Source of the DNA: Aporrectodea caliginosa
Taxonomy: Eukaryota; Annelida; Clitellata; Crassiclitellata; Lumbricidae
Length of the DNA: 64,000 nt
Assembly (NCBI GenBank): GCA_020284085.1
Contig: JACEVL010001161.1
Coordinates: 6,045,930 to 6,109,929 of the forward strand
Direction of reading: 5' to 3'
Made by a program: the position numbers and the translations under genes. Each line of letters starts with the position of its first letter. The first letter of the stretch is position 1. The notes under the pieces are model-generated. The model was not told the DNA's origin. It did not search any database and saw only the letters and a program-made list of their open reading frames with translations. This document shows, in pieces, positions 54,182 to 63,910 of this stretch.

Positions 54182-54725
54182 CAGTGTGATTCTCGTTGAC
54201 GATAACGATAACGAAAATGTTCGTTAACGAAAATAAAATGATTTCGTTAACGATAACTATTAACTATAACTAAAAAATATCATAAACTTTAACTATAACT
54301 ATAACGAAAATAACAATAACAAAATTTCATCTTTATTTTCGTTTATACAAAAAATAAAAATCGGAAGTGCAATATGGACAATTCGACATAAATGAGAAAG
54401 AAAAAATGCGATATTTTTATTATGCAATTTGTCAGTTACTCTCGAAACTCGTGTAATCATGAAGCTGAATGCACCCATGCTTCAACGGCTTTCAAAGCGC
54501 TGAGCAAATTGTGAAACAGCGTGTTAATACGCAGAATTTTGCTTATAGCCTTAATTGTTGTAACTAAGTAGTAACTAAAATTAACTAAAATAAAAATCCA
54601 TTAACTATAACTATAACTGTGACTAAAAAATAATACTAACTATAACTAACTATAACTAAAATAAAAAACCATTAACAATAACTGTAACTATAACTAAAAT
54701 AAAATCTGTAAGGAGAATCACACTG
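54182..54725. mobile_element. hAT MITE, intact, with 8-bp TSD
   Basis: TIRs CAGTGTGATTCTC and GAGAATCACACTG, with target duplication GCTGATAT at 54,174-54,181 and 54,726-54,733. Subterminal and internal TAACTATAACTATAAC runs at both ends and GTTCGTTAACGAAA dyads. The core (54,360-54,560) is complex but has no transposase frame. A shorter relative is at 1204. Confidence 0.9.
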
Positions 54726-54733
54726 GCTGATAT

Positions 54734-54915
54734 GTGTACACGACGAGCACAAAACACGAACAGCGACATACATGCATGCAACATACTTTCACATATGCAT
54801 ACACACATACATTCATAAATACATGCATACATGCATACTTTTATGTATGCATACATATAATTATAAATAAACATATACATATATATAGATAAATATATGT
54901 ATACATACATACTTT
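54734..54915. repeat. Low-complexity CATACA/TATA-rich stretch
   Basis: ACATACATTCATAAATACAT and similar degenerate tetranucleotides. The minus-strand 84-codon frame across it is an artefact. Confidence 0.7.
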
Positions 54916-55980
54916 CATTCTATTCTATTTACGGTCTTATAAAGCGCCTCTCACAGTACAACTTATAGGTTCATCGCACCTGAGTACTGCCACCGAAGAG
55001 TTTGCGCACATCACCAACTGGGCTGAAGCGAACAATCTCCGTCTAAACGCCACCAAGACAAGAGAGATGATAATCTACAAAAAGAGGCAGACAAAACGTG
55101 GATCCGTTCCAGAGGTTATTCCGGGCGCAGAAAGAGTCGAGTCTATGAAGATATTGGGTGTCACACTACAGTCGAACCTAGGGATGACAACCCATATAGA
55201 CAAGATTCTATTCACAAGTTCCTCTTCATTGTATGCCTTGAGAGTTCTCCGCTCGCACGGACTCCAACCATCAGCACTTCACAACATCACCATGGCAACA
55301 ACGGTGGCGCATATCATCTACGCCTCCCCGGCATGGTGGGGTTATACCAGCAAAAAAGACAGAGACAAGATTGACCACCTATTCAAGAGAATGATCCGTT
55401 GCGGTTTCCTGCCTGCCACTGCTGAAGGAGCCACTCAACTGTCCATGAAGTCGGACGATAGGCTCTTTCAAGCTATCATAAGAGAACCTTACCATGTTCT
55501 CCGAAATTTACTCCCCCACCCCGCAATAGTGGACATAACCTTCGAGCTAGAACGCATAACTTTACCCTACCTGAAAAAGACAATCGCAATTACATTTCCC
55601 GCATCCTGTATAAGAACACCTACTGACTTTGTCTCTTAGTTTATACAGCTCCCATAGAAGCCCCGAACCATTTGTAGAAGTTGCGTTTGTGTCAGCTTTT
55701 GAATTTAATAAACGACTATTGTATTGTATTGTATTGTATTGTAACAGAGGCGCTTCCAGTGCGAAGGGCCCCTCGAAAAAAGAAAAGTCTTAAAAGAACG
55801 AGCAGAAACAGTAGTGCCCCCAGATAACATCACAGCTCGAGTTATAGGAAGGTCATTCCATAGCAAAGGGCCAACAGAAGCATAGGCACGATGCTGTGCT
55901 GTGGCAGTCCGAGACCGAGGAACTAGAAGGTCATGATGGTCAAAAGAGCGGAGAGGAAGTCCAGAGGTAAAAGCTTCTAT
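54916..55980 (-). mobile_element. CR1/L2-like LINE 3' end interrupted by another LINE
   Basis: The terminus lies at 54,916-54,962 (TTATAAAGCGCCTCTCACAG on +) and continues at 55,742-55,980: AGGCGCTTCCAGTGCGAAGG, and on minus LVPRSRTATAQHRAYASVGP, LLWNDLP. The missing middle is replaced by the plus-strand LINE at 54,963-55,741. Confidence 0.65.
54963..55741 (+). mobile_element. Jockey/CR1-like LINE 3' half, nested
   Basis: The frame before the first ATG starts at LIGSSHLSTATEEF, continues FAHITNWAEANNLRLNATKT, SMKILGVTL, SLYALRVLRSHGLQPSALHN and IIYASPAWWG, and stops at 55,639. The 3' UTR ends AATAAACGACTATTG with (TATTG)n tail. Same family as 2985-3742; both copies begin within a codon of the same place, just after YADDTYL. 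The RT palm is absent, so no activity. Confidence 0.8.
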
Positions 55981-55984
55981 GCAG

Positions 55985-57025
55985 ATTAAACAATATTATT
56001 ACACAGCAATTGTCCCACATCAGAAATTTGCAAAGTACTGTTTTCAACTGCTCATGTATCTAATACACTTTAATAAAAATTTCATTAACCAACAAAGCAT
56101 TCATGTATTATAATTGTTTAACCCTTATAGGGTCACCGGGGGGTAAAAAATACCCCCATCTCGGTTTTTCACGGAAATTTTAATCCCTGAAAATAGTTGA
56201 AGAAATCGCTTCTATGACTTTTCCTAAATATGTTTCATCCACAGAATGCATCCAGTTTCATTAGTTATTCATGCACCCAAATCAGCTATAAAGTACGAAA
56301 ATGCACCAAGTCGTAGCTATTTTACTAAGGAATTTATAAACATAACATTATGCATGCTTTACACATGAGTGTCTTGCTGTTACAATGTCTCCTTATCAGT
56401 ATCTGAACATTATATATATATATATATAAGCATAATAAATATATATATACATATATATATAAGCATAATACAAATATACATATATATATGCTACATGTAT
56501 ACATAGTTCAATCCATACATACATGTGCATGTAGATGCCTACATTCCACACCAAATTCATCATCAGGCTAATTTCTTCTTCTTGGTCATCACTCTCATTT
56601 ATCCACTGCTGTATTTGAACACTCGCCTGCGCTGCCGCAATTCTTCGTGACGACCGTGTGGCCATTTCATACATAAATATTAGATTAATAACTCTTGTGA
56701 TACTAAAATTTCTGCATGCATTACTACACAGTAAACAATGACGTCAGCAATAGCTTGTGCTCCATAAATAAAAACAATTATGTCAGTACCTTCTATAAAT
56801 AACTGTTTTTAGTTTTATACTTGAAAATCGGAGTTTACCATAAGAATCATGCGAATCACAGTGGGGGTATTTTTTTTACCCCCCGGTGACCAAAATCGGT
56901 TGAGAAAAATCGTGACTCTATAAGGGTTAAAGTATGATTTCAATAGATTCAAATTATAACCATAGATCTACATGTATTATGCAACATAGTAGTTACTCTG
57001 ATACAATAACCAAACCAAACCAATA
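55985..57025 (-). mobile_element. RNase-H LINE subtype-a 3' UTR fragment, split by piggyBac
   Basis: TTTCATTAACCAACAAAGCA then TTCATGTATTATAATTG (56,060-56,116) equals 45,013-45,045; it resumes at 56,941 with ATTATGCAACATAGTAGTTA and CCAAACCAAACC as near 45,290-45,340. Confidence 0.6.
56122..56936. mobile_element. piggyBac-type element in TTAA, with possible transposase N-terminus
   Basis: TTAA at 56,118-56,121 and 56,937-56,940. TIR CCCTTATAGGGTCAC at the left and CCCTTATAGAGTCAC (complement) at the right. Subterminal CACCGGGGGGTAAAAAATAC dyads face each other. The minus frame 56,674-56,396 starts MYEMATRSSRRIAAAQASVQ then WINESDDQEEE, an acidic N-terminus compatible with a piggyBac transposase, and runs out into an ATA-rich tract. 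The empty site is at 45,047 (ATTGATTAAGG). Confidence 0.8.
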
Positions 57026-57108
57026 TCCCGTTGTGTTTACAACGTTTAACGCCATGTCCCATGCCTATATATAGCTTCGATAGGCAACGTTTTAAAGGTG
57101 TTTAAAAA
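57026..57108. other. Short X-like flank
   Basis: GTTTAACGCCATGTCCCATG and AACGTTTTAAAGGTGTTTAA, fragments of the common repeats. Confidence 0.3.
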
Positions 57109-57438
57109 TTGCACTCAATCCTATTGGCTACCATTACTCATGCCTATATATCATCAGTTTTTTTGTTTAAAAGGTGTTTAAAAAGAGAACCCTCTACACC
57201 TGGATATTGTGTTCACTTGTCCAGTATTTCACAAATACATTTGCCTTCTTGTAGTCAGATTTTGTTATTGTTCTCAGGGAATGAGAACGCAAGGAAACCA
57301 GTCCATACGCTGTCTCCCTACAACCGGAAGATTCTGGAAGGGATTTATCGTTTCTTCCATTTCACAAAGATTCTCATCCAAAAAAGACTGCACGAGATCC
57401 GAGCTACAACGGATTACAACATCCACCATAACCAGTGA
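57109..57438 (+). CDS. Unrecognised 109-codon open frame, possible exon
   Basis: Not an evident repeat in this window apart from its first 60 bases, and not low complexity. The product is unrecognised: it has a mildly hydrophobic stretch (SQILLLFSG) and a basic C-terminal part (ILIQKRLHEIRATTDY). Directly at the end, CCAGTGAGTACG (57,430-57,441) holds a GTGAGT donor-like site one codon before the stop, so the frame could be an exon. Equally it may be chance in unclassified repeat DNA. Confidence 0.2.
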   Translation: MHSILLATITHAYISSVFLFKRCLKREPSTPGYCVHLSSISQIHLPSCSQILLLFSGNENARKPVHTLSPYNRKILEGIYRFFHFTKILIQKRLHEIRATTDYNIHHNQ

Positions 57439-57449
57439 GTACGTTTAGC

Positions 57450-58250
57450 ATCAAGGTAAGGTAAACGTATTGCGCTGGTTTGCACGATTTTAAAATAGCT
57501 CACAATAAGAACAAAGTTACAGATTGTAGGCTTTGCTTCTAAAATTGTCATAAGAATAGAGTTAAAGGTAATAGACTTTGCTTCCAAACAAGTTTATTAT
57601 AGAAGCACAAAGTTAAATGTTATAGAAACAAGCTGACAAGATCAACAATATAACTAAAAAAAAATTGGTTCCACTTGCACAACAAGAGAAGACGGCAATA
57701 AAAGGAGAATGTATTTGGTGGGAAGATCAGGGCACTCGGGAGAGGACTGGACACCGGTTCTCTCTGTTCTCTCATCTCACGAGAATAAGAAAATTAATTT
57801 GCTGTCATATTATGTTGAAGCTATGAAAATGAATCTCCGCAACTGCATTCTATTCTGGTATGTCCAGCTCAAGCCCGGATAAAAGAGGAGGGCGATGCTA
57901 ATTATTTTCGTTATGACGTAGTATCCTTAAGTGCCAACCAACTAACTGGGTACATATTGAGCGTACATGTACACTGTCAGTGGTTGATCCAGCTGTGACG
58001 GATAAGACTATCTACCTGACCTCATAATATTATACCGAGGGTAAGAAAATTGGCGTCGCTAACACTTTCTACCCATGGTAATCTGCCTGGAATAATTTAT
58101 AGAGCAGCTCGTATCCACCACTTCCTCTGCTTCGTCCTTCGTAACATTTTTACATTCTTCTTCGCAATTACATTGTTCGAATTTAAAAAAAGTGGTTTGT
58201 TAAAATATCCTTAGAACGCGGTCGACACAAATATTTATACTGACCGATAA
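57450..58250. other. Unassigned sequence with X-family and R1 fragments
   Basis: 57,730-57,760 (GAAGATCAGGGCACTCGGG, GAGAGGACTGG) and 58,025-58,090 match the inverted X core. 57,868-57,930 is an R1-like piece (CTCAAGCCCGGATAAAAGAG, GAGGGCGATGCTAATTA). Confidence 0.4.
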
Positions 58251-58254
58251 ACGC

Positions 58255-58565
58255 TTTTTAAAGGTGTTTAAAAGATCTGACATCTGCGTAGTCAACGAAC
58301 ATATCAGTCGTCAATCGACTGCTGTTGCATTTCTAGTATTCTTTGATTGTCCTTCGGATTATTACGGATTTACCGTATTCTTTGCATCTGCATTGCTTAA
58401 TTACAGTTTTACGGTATTTGTTCACGTTTTGTCTTGGCCTAAGTAACTGAATAAAGAAGCACCAAACTTCCTGATGTGTAACCGAGTTTGGAATCTAAGG
58501 ACATTATACTCAGTCTACAGCCGGTATATTTGTGGACGCAGGCGTAAAGCTGTTCTTCGGAGTGA
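58255..58565. repeat. Family T copy
   Basis: TTTTTAAAGGTGTTTAAAAG, CAGTCGTCAATCGACTGCTG, TCGGATTATTACGGATTTAC, TTGTCTTGGCCTAAGT, TCCTGATGTGTAACCGAGT; collinear with 63,400-63,610. Confidence 0.55.
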
Positions 58566-58619
58566 CTACGACCGTTAGCCATTGATGTACTTCACATTCA
58601 GAGAAATAAGTAAATTACA

Positions 58620-58960
58620 TTAAGTAAGAATACTCTTTATTAAAATTCGAGCAAACTCACAATGGCTAACAAGAGGTATAAATGTTAGCAACTAGCAAAC
58701 TTAGCAAACAAAGTGGTATAGCATTAGAATAATAAAAGCTCTCTTGGCAAAGGCAACAGCTCTAGGTAGGGTAAGGTCATGTGTCCTGGATCGCAAGTTC
58801 TATGGGATGACCTTGCGGGCAGGAAGGAGGTCATGATGGATGCGACATGGGTTTAATGAGACTGAGCGGAAAACAGCAAAGTCAGCTCTAGCAGTGTTAT
58901 CAGAAGAAGTAAGCCTAAACCGGTGAATTTTCTTATAAGACAATTAAGGCGGTTTTGCTC
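58620..58960 (-). mobile_element. LINE 3' end with (TTAC)-type tail
   Basis: On minus: CCCATGTCGCATCCATCATG, CACATGACCTTACCCTACC, then a 3' UTR ending TTAATAAAGAGTATTCTTAC. The residue order RIHHDLLPA ... HMTLPY resembles LINE C-termini in general form only. Same tail type as 18,764 and 9593. Confidence 0.45.
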
Positions 58961-59259
58961 CTTACACTGACATTTAATATTGAGCGACAATAAATAACTT
59001 GCTTCTTAATTGGACACTATAGTAATTTTGAATTGCGATGACAATTACAATTACAAAGGAATCAAGTATCAATAGTGATTATATACTTTTGGTGTTTAGT
59101 TTGCACTATACACATGATTCATCTCTCTGAATAAACAAGTATTATTTTTTTACTTGATATAATAACTACGATGTCATATTTGTAGCCGTTAATAAAGGCT
59201 CAATATTAGATAACTTTCTCTGACATGTACCAGTGGTTTTGACTCATGGAAGTAACAAG

Positions 59260-59560
59260 TGAACGAAACTGATGTTTCTTATAACTACTAATGAAGCGTT
59301 TTTAAGGTGTCGAAATGCAGGTTTACTTTGGTATAAAGTTTGGAAGTTATATTCATTGCTTAATGACAACATTTAGTAACCAGGATAGATTACATAATAT
59401 TATTCCTTACCAAAAATCATCCGCTCTCTTTCATTGCACTAACGATCTAATGATGTTGACGTCAAAGTCACTCTACTCTGATCGATAACTGTTTCACGAC
59501 ACTGTGTCACAAAATATGTTTGGTGTCGTCTTCCTGCTTTATAAAGACTTAGTTTTATTA
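59260..59560. repeat. Family E copy
   Basis: GTTTTTAAGGTGTCGAAATG (59,297), ATTATTCCTTACCAA, CATTGCACTAACGATC, then TTTCACGACACTGTGTCAC and CTTTATAAAGACTTAG, where the LINE enters. Confidence 0.5.
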
Positions 59561-61638
59561 AAATATTAGGAAATAAAGATCATCCATGTCAAATGAATTT
59601 CCAACCACATTGGACAGATGTCAGTAAAACACCACAAAACAAGAATCATTCTATACACTACAGAACAAATGAATTCATATCATCTCTTGATACATCTTTT
59701 ATTGGACCCTGTTTTCCCCAAATTCCCCCTTGGACTAATAACAAAATAGATATAGATATCAGTCTCAAAAAGCAGATTAGCAAAAAAAGAGATAACCCTG
59801 AATTTCTGAAATTAGTTGCACTTCAAATGATATCAGGATATAAACTAGAAACACTTATTTACACGGATGGGTCAAAGGCAGACGAAGTTGTTACTGCAGC
59901 TTTTACAATTCCAAGTATAGATTTAGATAGAAAGTTTAGATTATGTAATGGATCCAGCATCTATGCAGCAGAGTTAACTGCAATAAAAGAAGCAGTAACA
60001 TGGATACTAAACACTGAGAATAATAAGAACTGCCAATATGTAATATTATCCGACTCACTAAGTGTACTTACTTCTATTAAGAAAAATAAATCTGATTCAC
60101 GACCCAATTTATTTAACGAACTGATGATGCAATTGAATAGATTGGAACCTAATCAAATAAAAATGGCATGGATTCCAAGCCATGTAGACATAAGTGGTAA
60201 TGAAAGAGCAGATAAATTAGCAAAGGAAGCACTCAATTTAGATAATATTAATTCCACAAAATACTTAGAATCACAAGAGATGAATACTTTTATTAAAGAC
60301 TATATAATAAATAAATGGCAAATAGAGTATAACGTTGAAAAGCAAGGGAACTTCTATAAAACCATATGCCCACTTGTTTCTACTAATATAAAATTTTCTG
60401 ATCCATATAGGCATAAAGAAGTACAAATTAGTAGATTGAGACTTGGTGTTGCCATTACTAATAAAAACTATTTCAAATGAAAAAGCACCCTAATGGGTTA
60501 TGTGATACATGTGAGGTTACGGAAAGTATAGAACATATTCTATTGGAGTGTAAAAAGGAAAATATTTCAAATATTCTAAAAGATAAATGTAATAGTTATA
60601 AATCAGAATTTAATTTAAAATCTCTGCTTGATGTGGGATGTTTGCAGAGTGCAGTATATAATCTTGTTAAAATCATTAATAAAGGAAAAATACTATAATT
60701 ATTGTCATAAATATTAGTATCAGATCAAATCTATTACAAACATGTAGTTGAACACATTCCTTATGATTAAAATACCAATAAACACAAAATATGTGTGATT
60801 AATGGTCATTTCATTATTTCATTGCATTTTCTAATGATATTACATTGTTTCATAGGAAAATGTTTAATGAAATGTTTAATTAAGTATTCTGTCATGTAAA
60901 TAATTGTTAACATGCATTCTTGTAAATAGATGTATGTTAAAATAAAATGTGCATATAATACATGTATATATATTACACATCTGTGCTGAATTTCTGTTTG
61001 CAAATAGCATTACATGTTATTTTAGAAAACTTAAAGAAGTACTGTTAATAACTTTGTAAACATATTTGAAAAGAGCTAAAATAGCCAAAAAAGAGCTGAT
61101 ATAGCCAAAAAAGAGCTGATATAGCCAAAAAAGAGCTAAAATAGCCACCAAAAAAAAGAAACAAAAGGAGAAAAAGGAAAAAAAAAAGGAAAAAAGATGT
61201 TAAAAAAGAATTACAATAAAAAGAGCCAATGGGCCAAACATAACGGAGATACAATACTTTAATATGTATCAAATCAAATAATATGTATCTATCAAATATT
61301 GTTAATATTGTTAATAAGATTGAGGAGAAAACAGTTATTAACATTATACGGAAATGAACTTAATCCGTCAGAAACTTTAAATACGTCTACATCTTATCAG
61401 AAACGGAATCAAAGCCAAGAAAAGAAAAAGAAAACTGTTGATAGAAATTATATGAAAATGAACTTAAATCGTCAGAAACTTTAAATACGTCAGCATCTTA
61501 TCAGAAACGGAATCAAAGACGAGAAAGGAGAAAGTACATTTGTGAGAACATTACAAGAAAATGAACGGAAATACATCAACAACTTTAAAGACGTCAACAG
61601 CCTTTGTAGCTATAGGATATCGTTAAATATTGGATTAT
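59561..61638 (+). mobile_element. RNase-H LINE copy (subtype b), 5'-truncated
   Basis: Contains the end of ORF2 (59,593-60,698), then a 3' UTR of about 940 bp identical in layout to 49,870-50,788. It ends CAGCCTTTGTAGCTATAGG and CGTTAAATATTGG (R2-type terminus) and continues into ATGTATGTAATTC. Flanked by family E sequence on both sides, into which it inserted. RT domain missing. Confidence 0.8.
59593..60698 (+). pseudogene. LINE ORF2 C-terminus: RNase H domain plus zinc-knuckle region
   Basis: RNase H type I fold motifs with the four acidic residues in place: YTDGSK (Asp92), AAELTAIKEA (Glu127), ILSDSLSVL (Asp154) and WIPSHVDISGNERADKLAKE (His197, Asp207). It would degrade the RNA strand of the cDNA hybrid. 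A linker RLRLGVAITNKNYFK follows, then TGA at 60,478-60,480. The frame continues, shifted by one base, from 60,477 with HPNGLCDTCEVTESIEHILL (Cys9-x2-Cys12, His20, Cys25 of that frame) to the stop at 60,698. A single-base frameshift is the only lesion in about 365 codons, so this copy is young. RNase H after RT is typical of the I superfamily of LINEs. Confidence 0.85.
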
Positions 61639-61639
61639 G

Positions 61640-62150
61640 TATGTAATTCACTCTAACACGTAACTGAAGGTGCAGTGTAGCGCTTCAGCGAAAGTGAATG
61701 ATCTTATAACGGCTAATAAGACCATTTTAAAGGTGTTGAAGCAAAGGTTGATTTACTATACCGTTTCAGTAGTTATTTTCATAGTCTAATGACAATTTTT
61801 AGTAACGATGGTAGCTGACATTATTGCTCACCTATCCCAATCGACTTTTTTGATTGCACTAACTTTCGGATCCAACAGTTTAACGACATCTGAAATGGCA
61901 TAAAAGCCTTTCACTGCGACATTAAACGAATTACCTGGTAATTGAATAAGGCATACAGACTGCTTGGTTGGTTATATGAAGTTTAACGACATTTTGTAAT
62001 AAAAAAGATTGCTTAATTGCTGTTAAACGAAACGTATCATTACAAAGATGTTTGTCGTCGCCCTCCTCCATCATCCAGCATTTAGACACCTTTAAATCGT
62101 TTCCACCAGAGACTATATAAAAGCAATTTTCGTTAAATTTGTTTAAAGTG
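61640..62150. repeat. Family E copy with R1 end
   Basis: CATTTTAAAGGTGTTGAAGC (61,730), GACATTATTGCTCACCTATC, GGATCCAACAGTTTAACGAC, AAAAGCCTTTCACTGCGAC, then CATCATCCAGCATTTAGACA and CCTTTAAATCGTTTCC. Confidence 0.55.
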
Positions 62151-62600
62151 TTCTTGTAATTCTGCCAATAGACAAAGAACGGTGATTTTGACCTTGTGTA
62201 GACATTTAGTTGTTGGGGTTTAATATGTATATGTGTTATAAGTTTTTTATTTTGAAACCATTTGTATATAATTATTACGCTAATATTGCTTGTTTGTATT
62301 GATTGATTACTTTTGTGAACATTTATAGCTAAACTAAGAACCTCATGTCACCACACGTATAATGAAATTTAATATCCATTAAACTGTATTAAAAAGTAAA
62401 AGTAATAGACTAAGAATCTCTTGTAAAAATACAGTACTCTCTGATATTCATGGCTATAACATAATAATAAAGAAAGGAAAATGTCATTAGAAGTCCGGAT
62501 GCCAGACAGGACAATTACAATAGATAATTAAACTACTCTGAGTAGTTCCCTTGAAGAGGCGCTATATAAATTCTAGTAATGAATGAATGAATGAAAGAAC
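62151..62600. other. Unassigned AT-rich stretch ending in a LINE tail
   Basis: Nothing recognised to about 62,515. 62,520-62,597 is a CR1/L2 tail (AATAGATAATTAAACTACTC, GAGGCGCTATATAAATTCTA, then (GAAT)n). Confidence 0.45.
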
Positions 62601-62754
62601 TATCGTTTCTGATGAGTGCCTACATGCATTTCTAGAATAATGTTTGATTGCACTAATGATACATTATTAAAAATTCAAAGTAGAATAAAAAAACCTCATG
62701 CCATAAATACGGGTATTGTAAACTTACATTACCTATTCGCCTTTAGTTATTTGG

Positions 62755-62845
62755 ATGGATGGATCCAGAGTTTAACGGCAGCTTATGACAACAATAGCTG
62801 TTGGCGCCGACAATGATTATTTTTGGCATATTACAGCTCAAATTT
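62755..62845 (-). mobile_element. R2 module
   Basis: Plus strand: GGATGGATCCAGAGTTTAAC, GGCAGCTTATGACAACAATA, TTTTTGGCATATTACAGCTC. The GGAT repeats at the left are the tail of a minus-strand copy. Confidence 0.6.
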
Positions 62846-62889
62846 TGCTCAAACGAAGTTGAAGTATACCTATAGAGTCGCCTTACCTA

Positions 62890-63250
62890 CCAGATGATAG
62901 TAGCAGAGAAAATATCAGAGGTGATGATTTCACTGAAAGTCCTGATGATAGGCCCAGCAGAAAACAATGTGATGATGAACGGAGTTGTGAATAGAGTGGT
63001 TCCCGTGCAGAAAGTAGTGACCTATAAAATATTGACAGTGATAACGATACATGTAGTGCGCAAGAGTGGGCAACTACATTCCAGTCAACAAGTCTACCAA
63101 AGCAGTTAACAGTAGATGAAGGCCTTCTAGTTGTGCTTCCGCTTGATTCTACAGCTTCACAGTACTTTGACCAGCTCTTCCTTGCTACGCTTTGGAGAAT
63201 ATTGGTTACGGAAATAAATATATCTGCAGATGATTGTACCATTGATTCCA
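62890..63250 (+). pseudogene. Probable piggyBac transposase N-terminal remnant
   Basis: In one frame from about 63,036: DSDNDTCSAQEWATTFQSTS, LPKQLTVDEGLLVVLPLDST, ASQYFDQLFLATLWRILVTE, INISADDC, ended by TAA at about 63,260. The pattern of an acidic leader, then LP..S...YF...F...L...+V.E.N, resembles the start of the piggyBac DDE_Tnp_1_7 domain (family-level knowledge). Upstream codons (DDSSRENIRGDDFTESPDD) fit an acidic N-terminus but contain stops. No TTAA termini identified around it. Confidence 0.4.
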
Positions 63251-63369
63251 AGTGGACATAAAGTTGATGGAATTCGCTCGGGTCACTGTGAAATGTGTTC
63301 CACTGGACCAATATGGAAGCCAAAGAAATGCAAAGAAACGATGTACGGTTGGCCAGAGTGTCTAAAACG

Positions 63370-63910
63370 TTAATATCCATTGGGTGTCTGGACTTAAAAG
63401 AGGTGTGTAATTTTGTTTATCGGCTGAGGTGGAATTATCGCATGTCAACAGTCGTCAATCAACTGCTGTGTGATTTCTGGTATTCTTCGGTTCTCCATCG
63501 GATTATTACAATTTTACGGAATTTTTTCACATGTCGTCTTGGCCTACGTGATAGAATCTGAAAGATCAAACCTTCTTGATGTGTGGTAGAGTCTGGGATG
63601 AAGGACACTACTCAGTCTTCTGTACTCGATGAATGCCTACGTGCACCCGGTGGTTCGAAGGATAGCCGGATATGCGCAATCTTTAACTATTTTGGGACTA
63701 CTCAGCTGCAGCATAATCGTGTGCTGCCACCTGTCGTTGCTCAAGGTTTCCTTAGTTACTCTGCATGTGATGCTATATATCTTATGAGGACGGATTTCCG
63801 TTGATGGGCTGTACGAGTGTGCGTGGGTCTACCACTGGTGACTCTGTTAGTTTTTTGAGCGCTGTTTTCCTTATTGATAACATTTCATTTCTTAATTACA
63901 TTTAACATCG
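63370..63910. repeat. Family T copy
   Basis: Collinear with 58,255-58,565 and with the end of 10,185-10,685 (GCGTGGGTCTACCACTGGTG, AGCGCTGTTTTCCTTATTGA). No reading frame preserved between copies. Confidence 0.55.

Noticed and set aside
62883..63380. 165-codon minus-strand open frame
   Set aside because: The opposite strand carries a better-supported piggyBac-like reading; the minus frame is Ser/Leu-rich shadow sequence. Coordinates are given in minus order.
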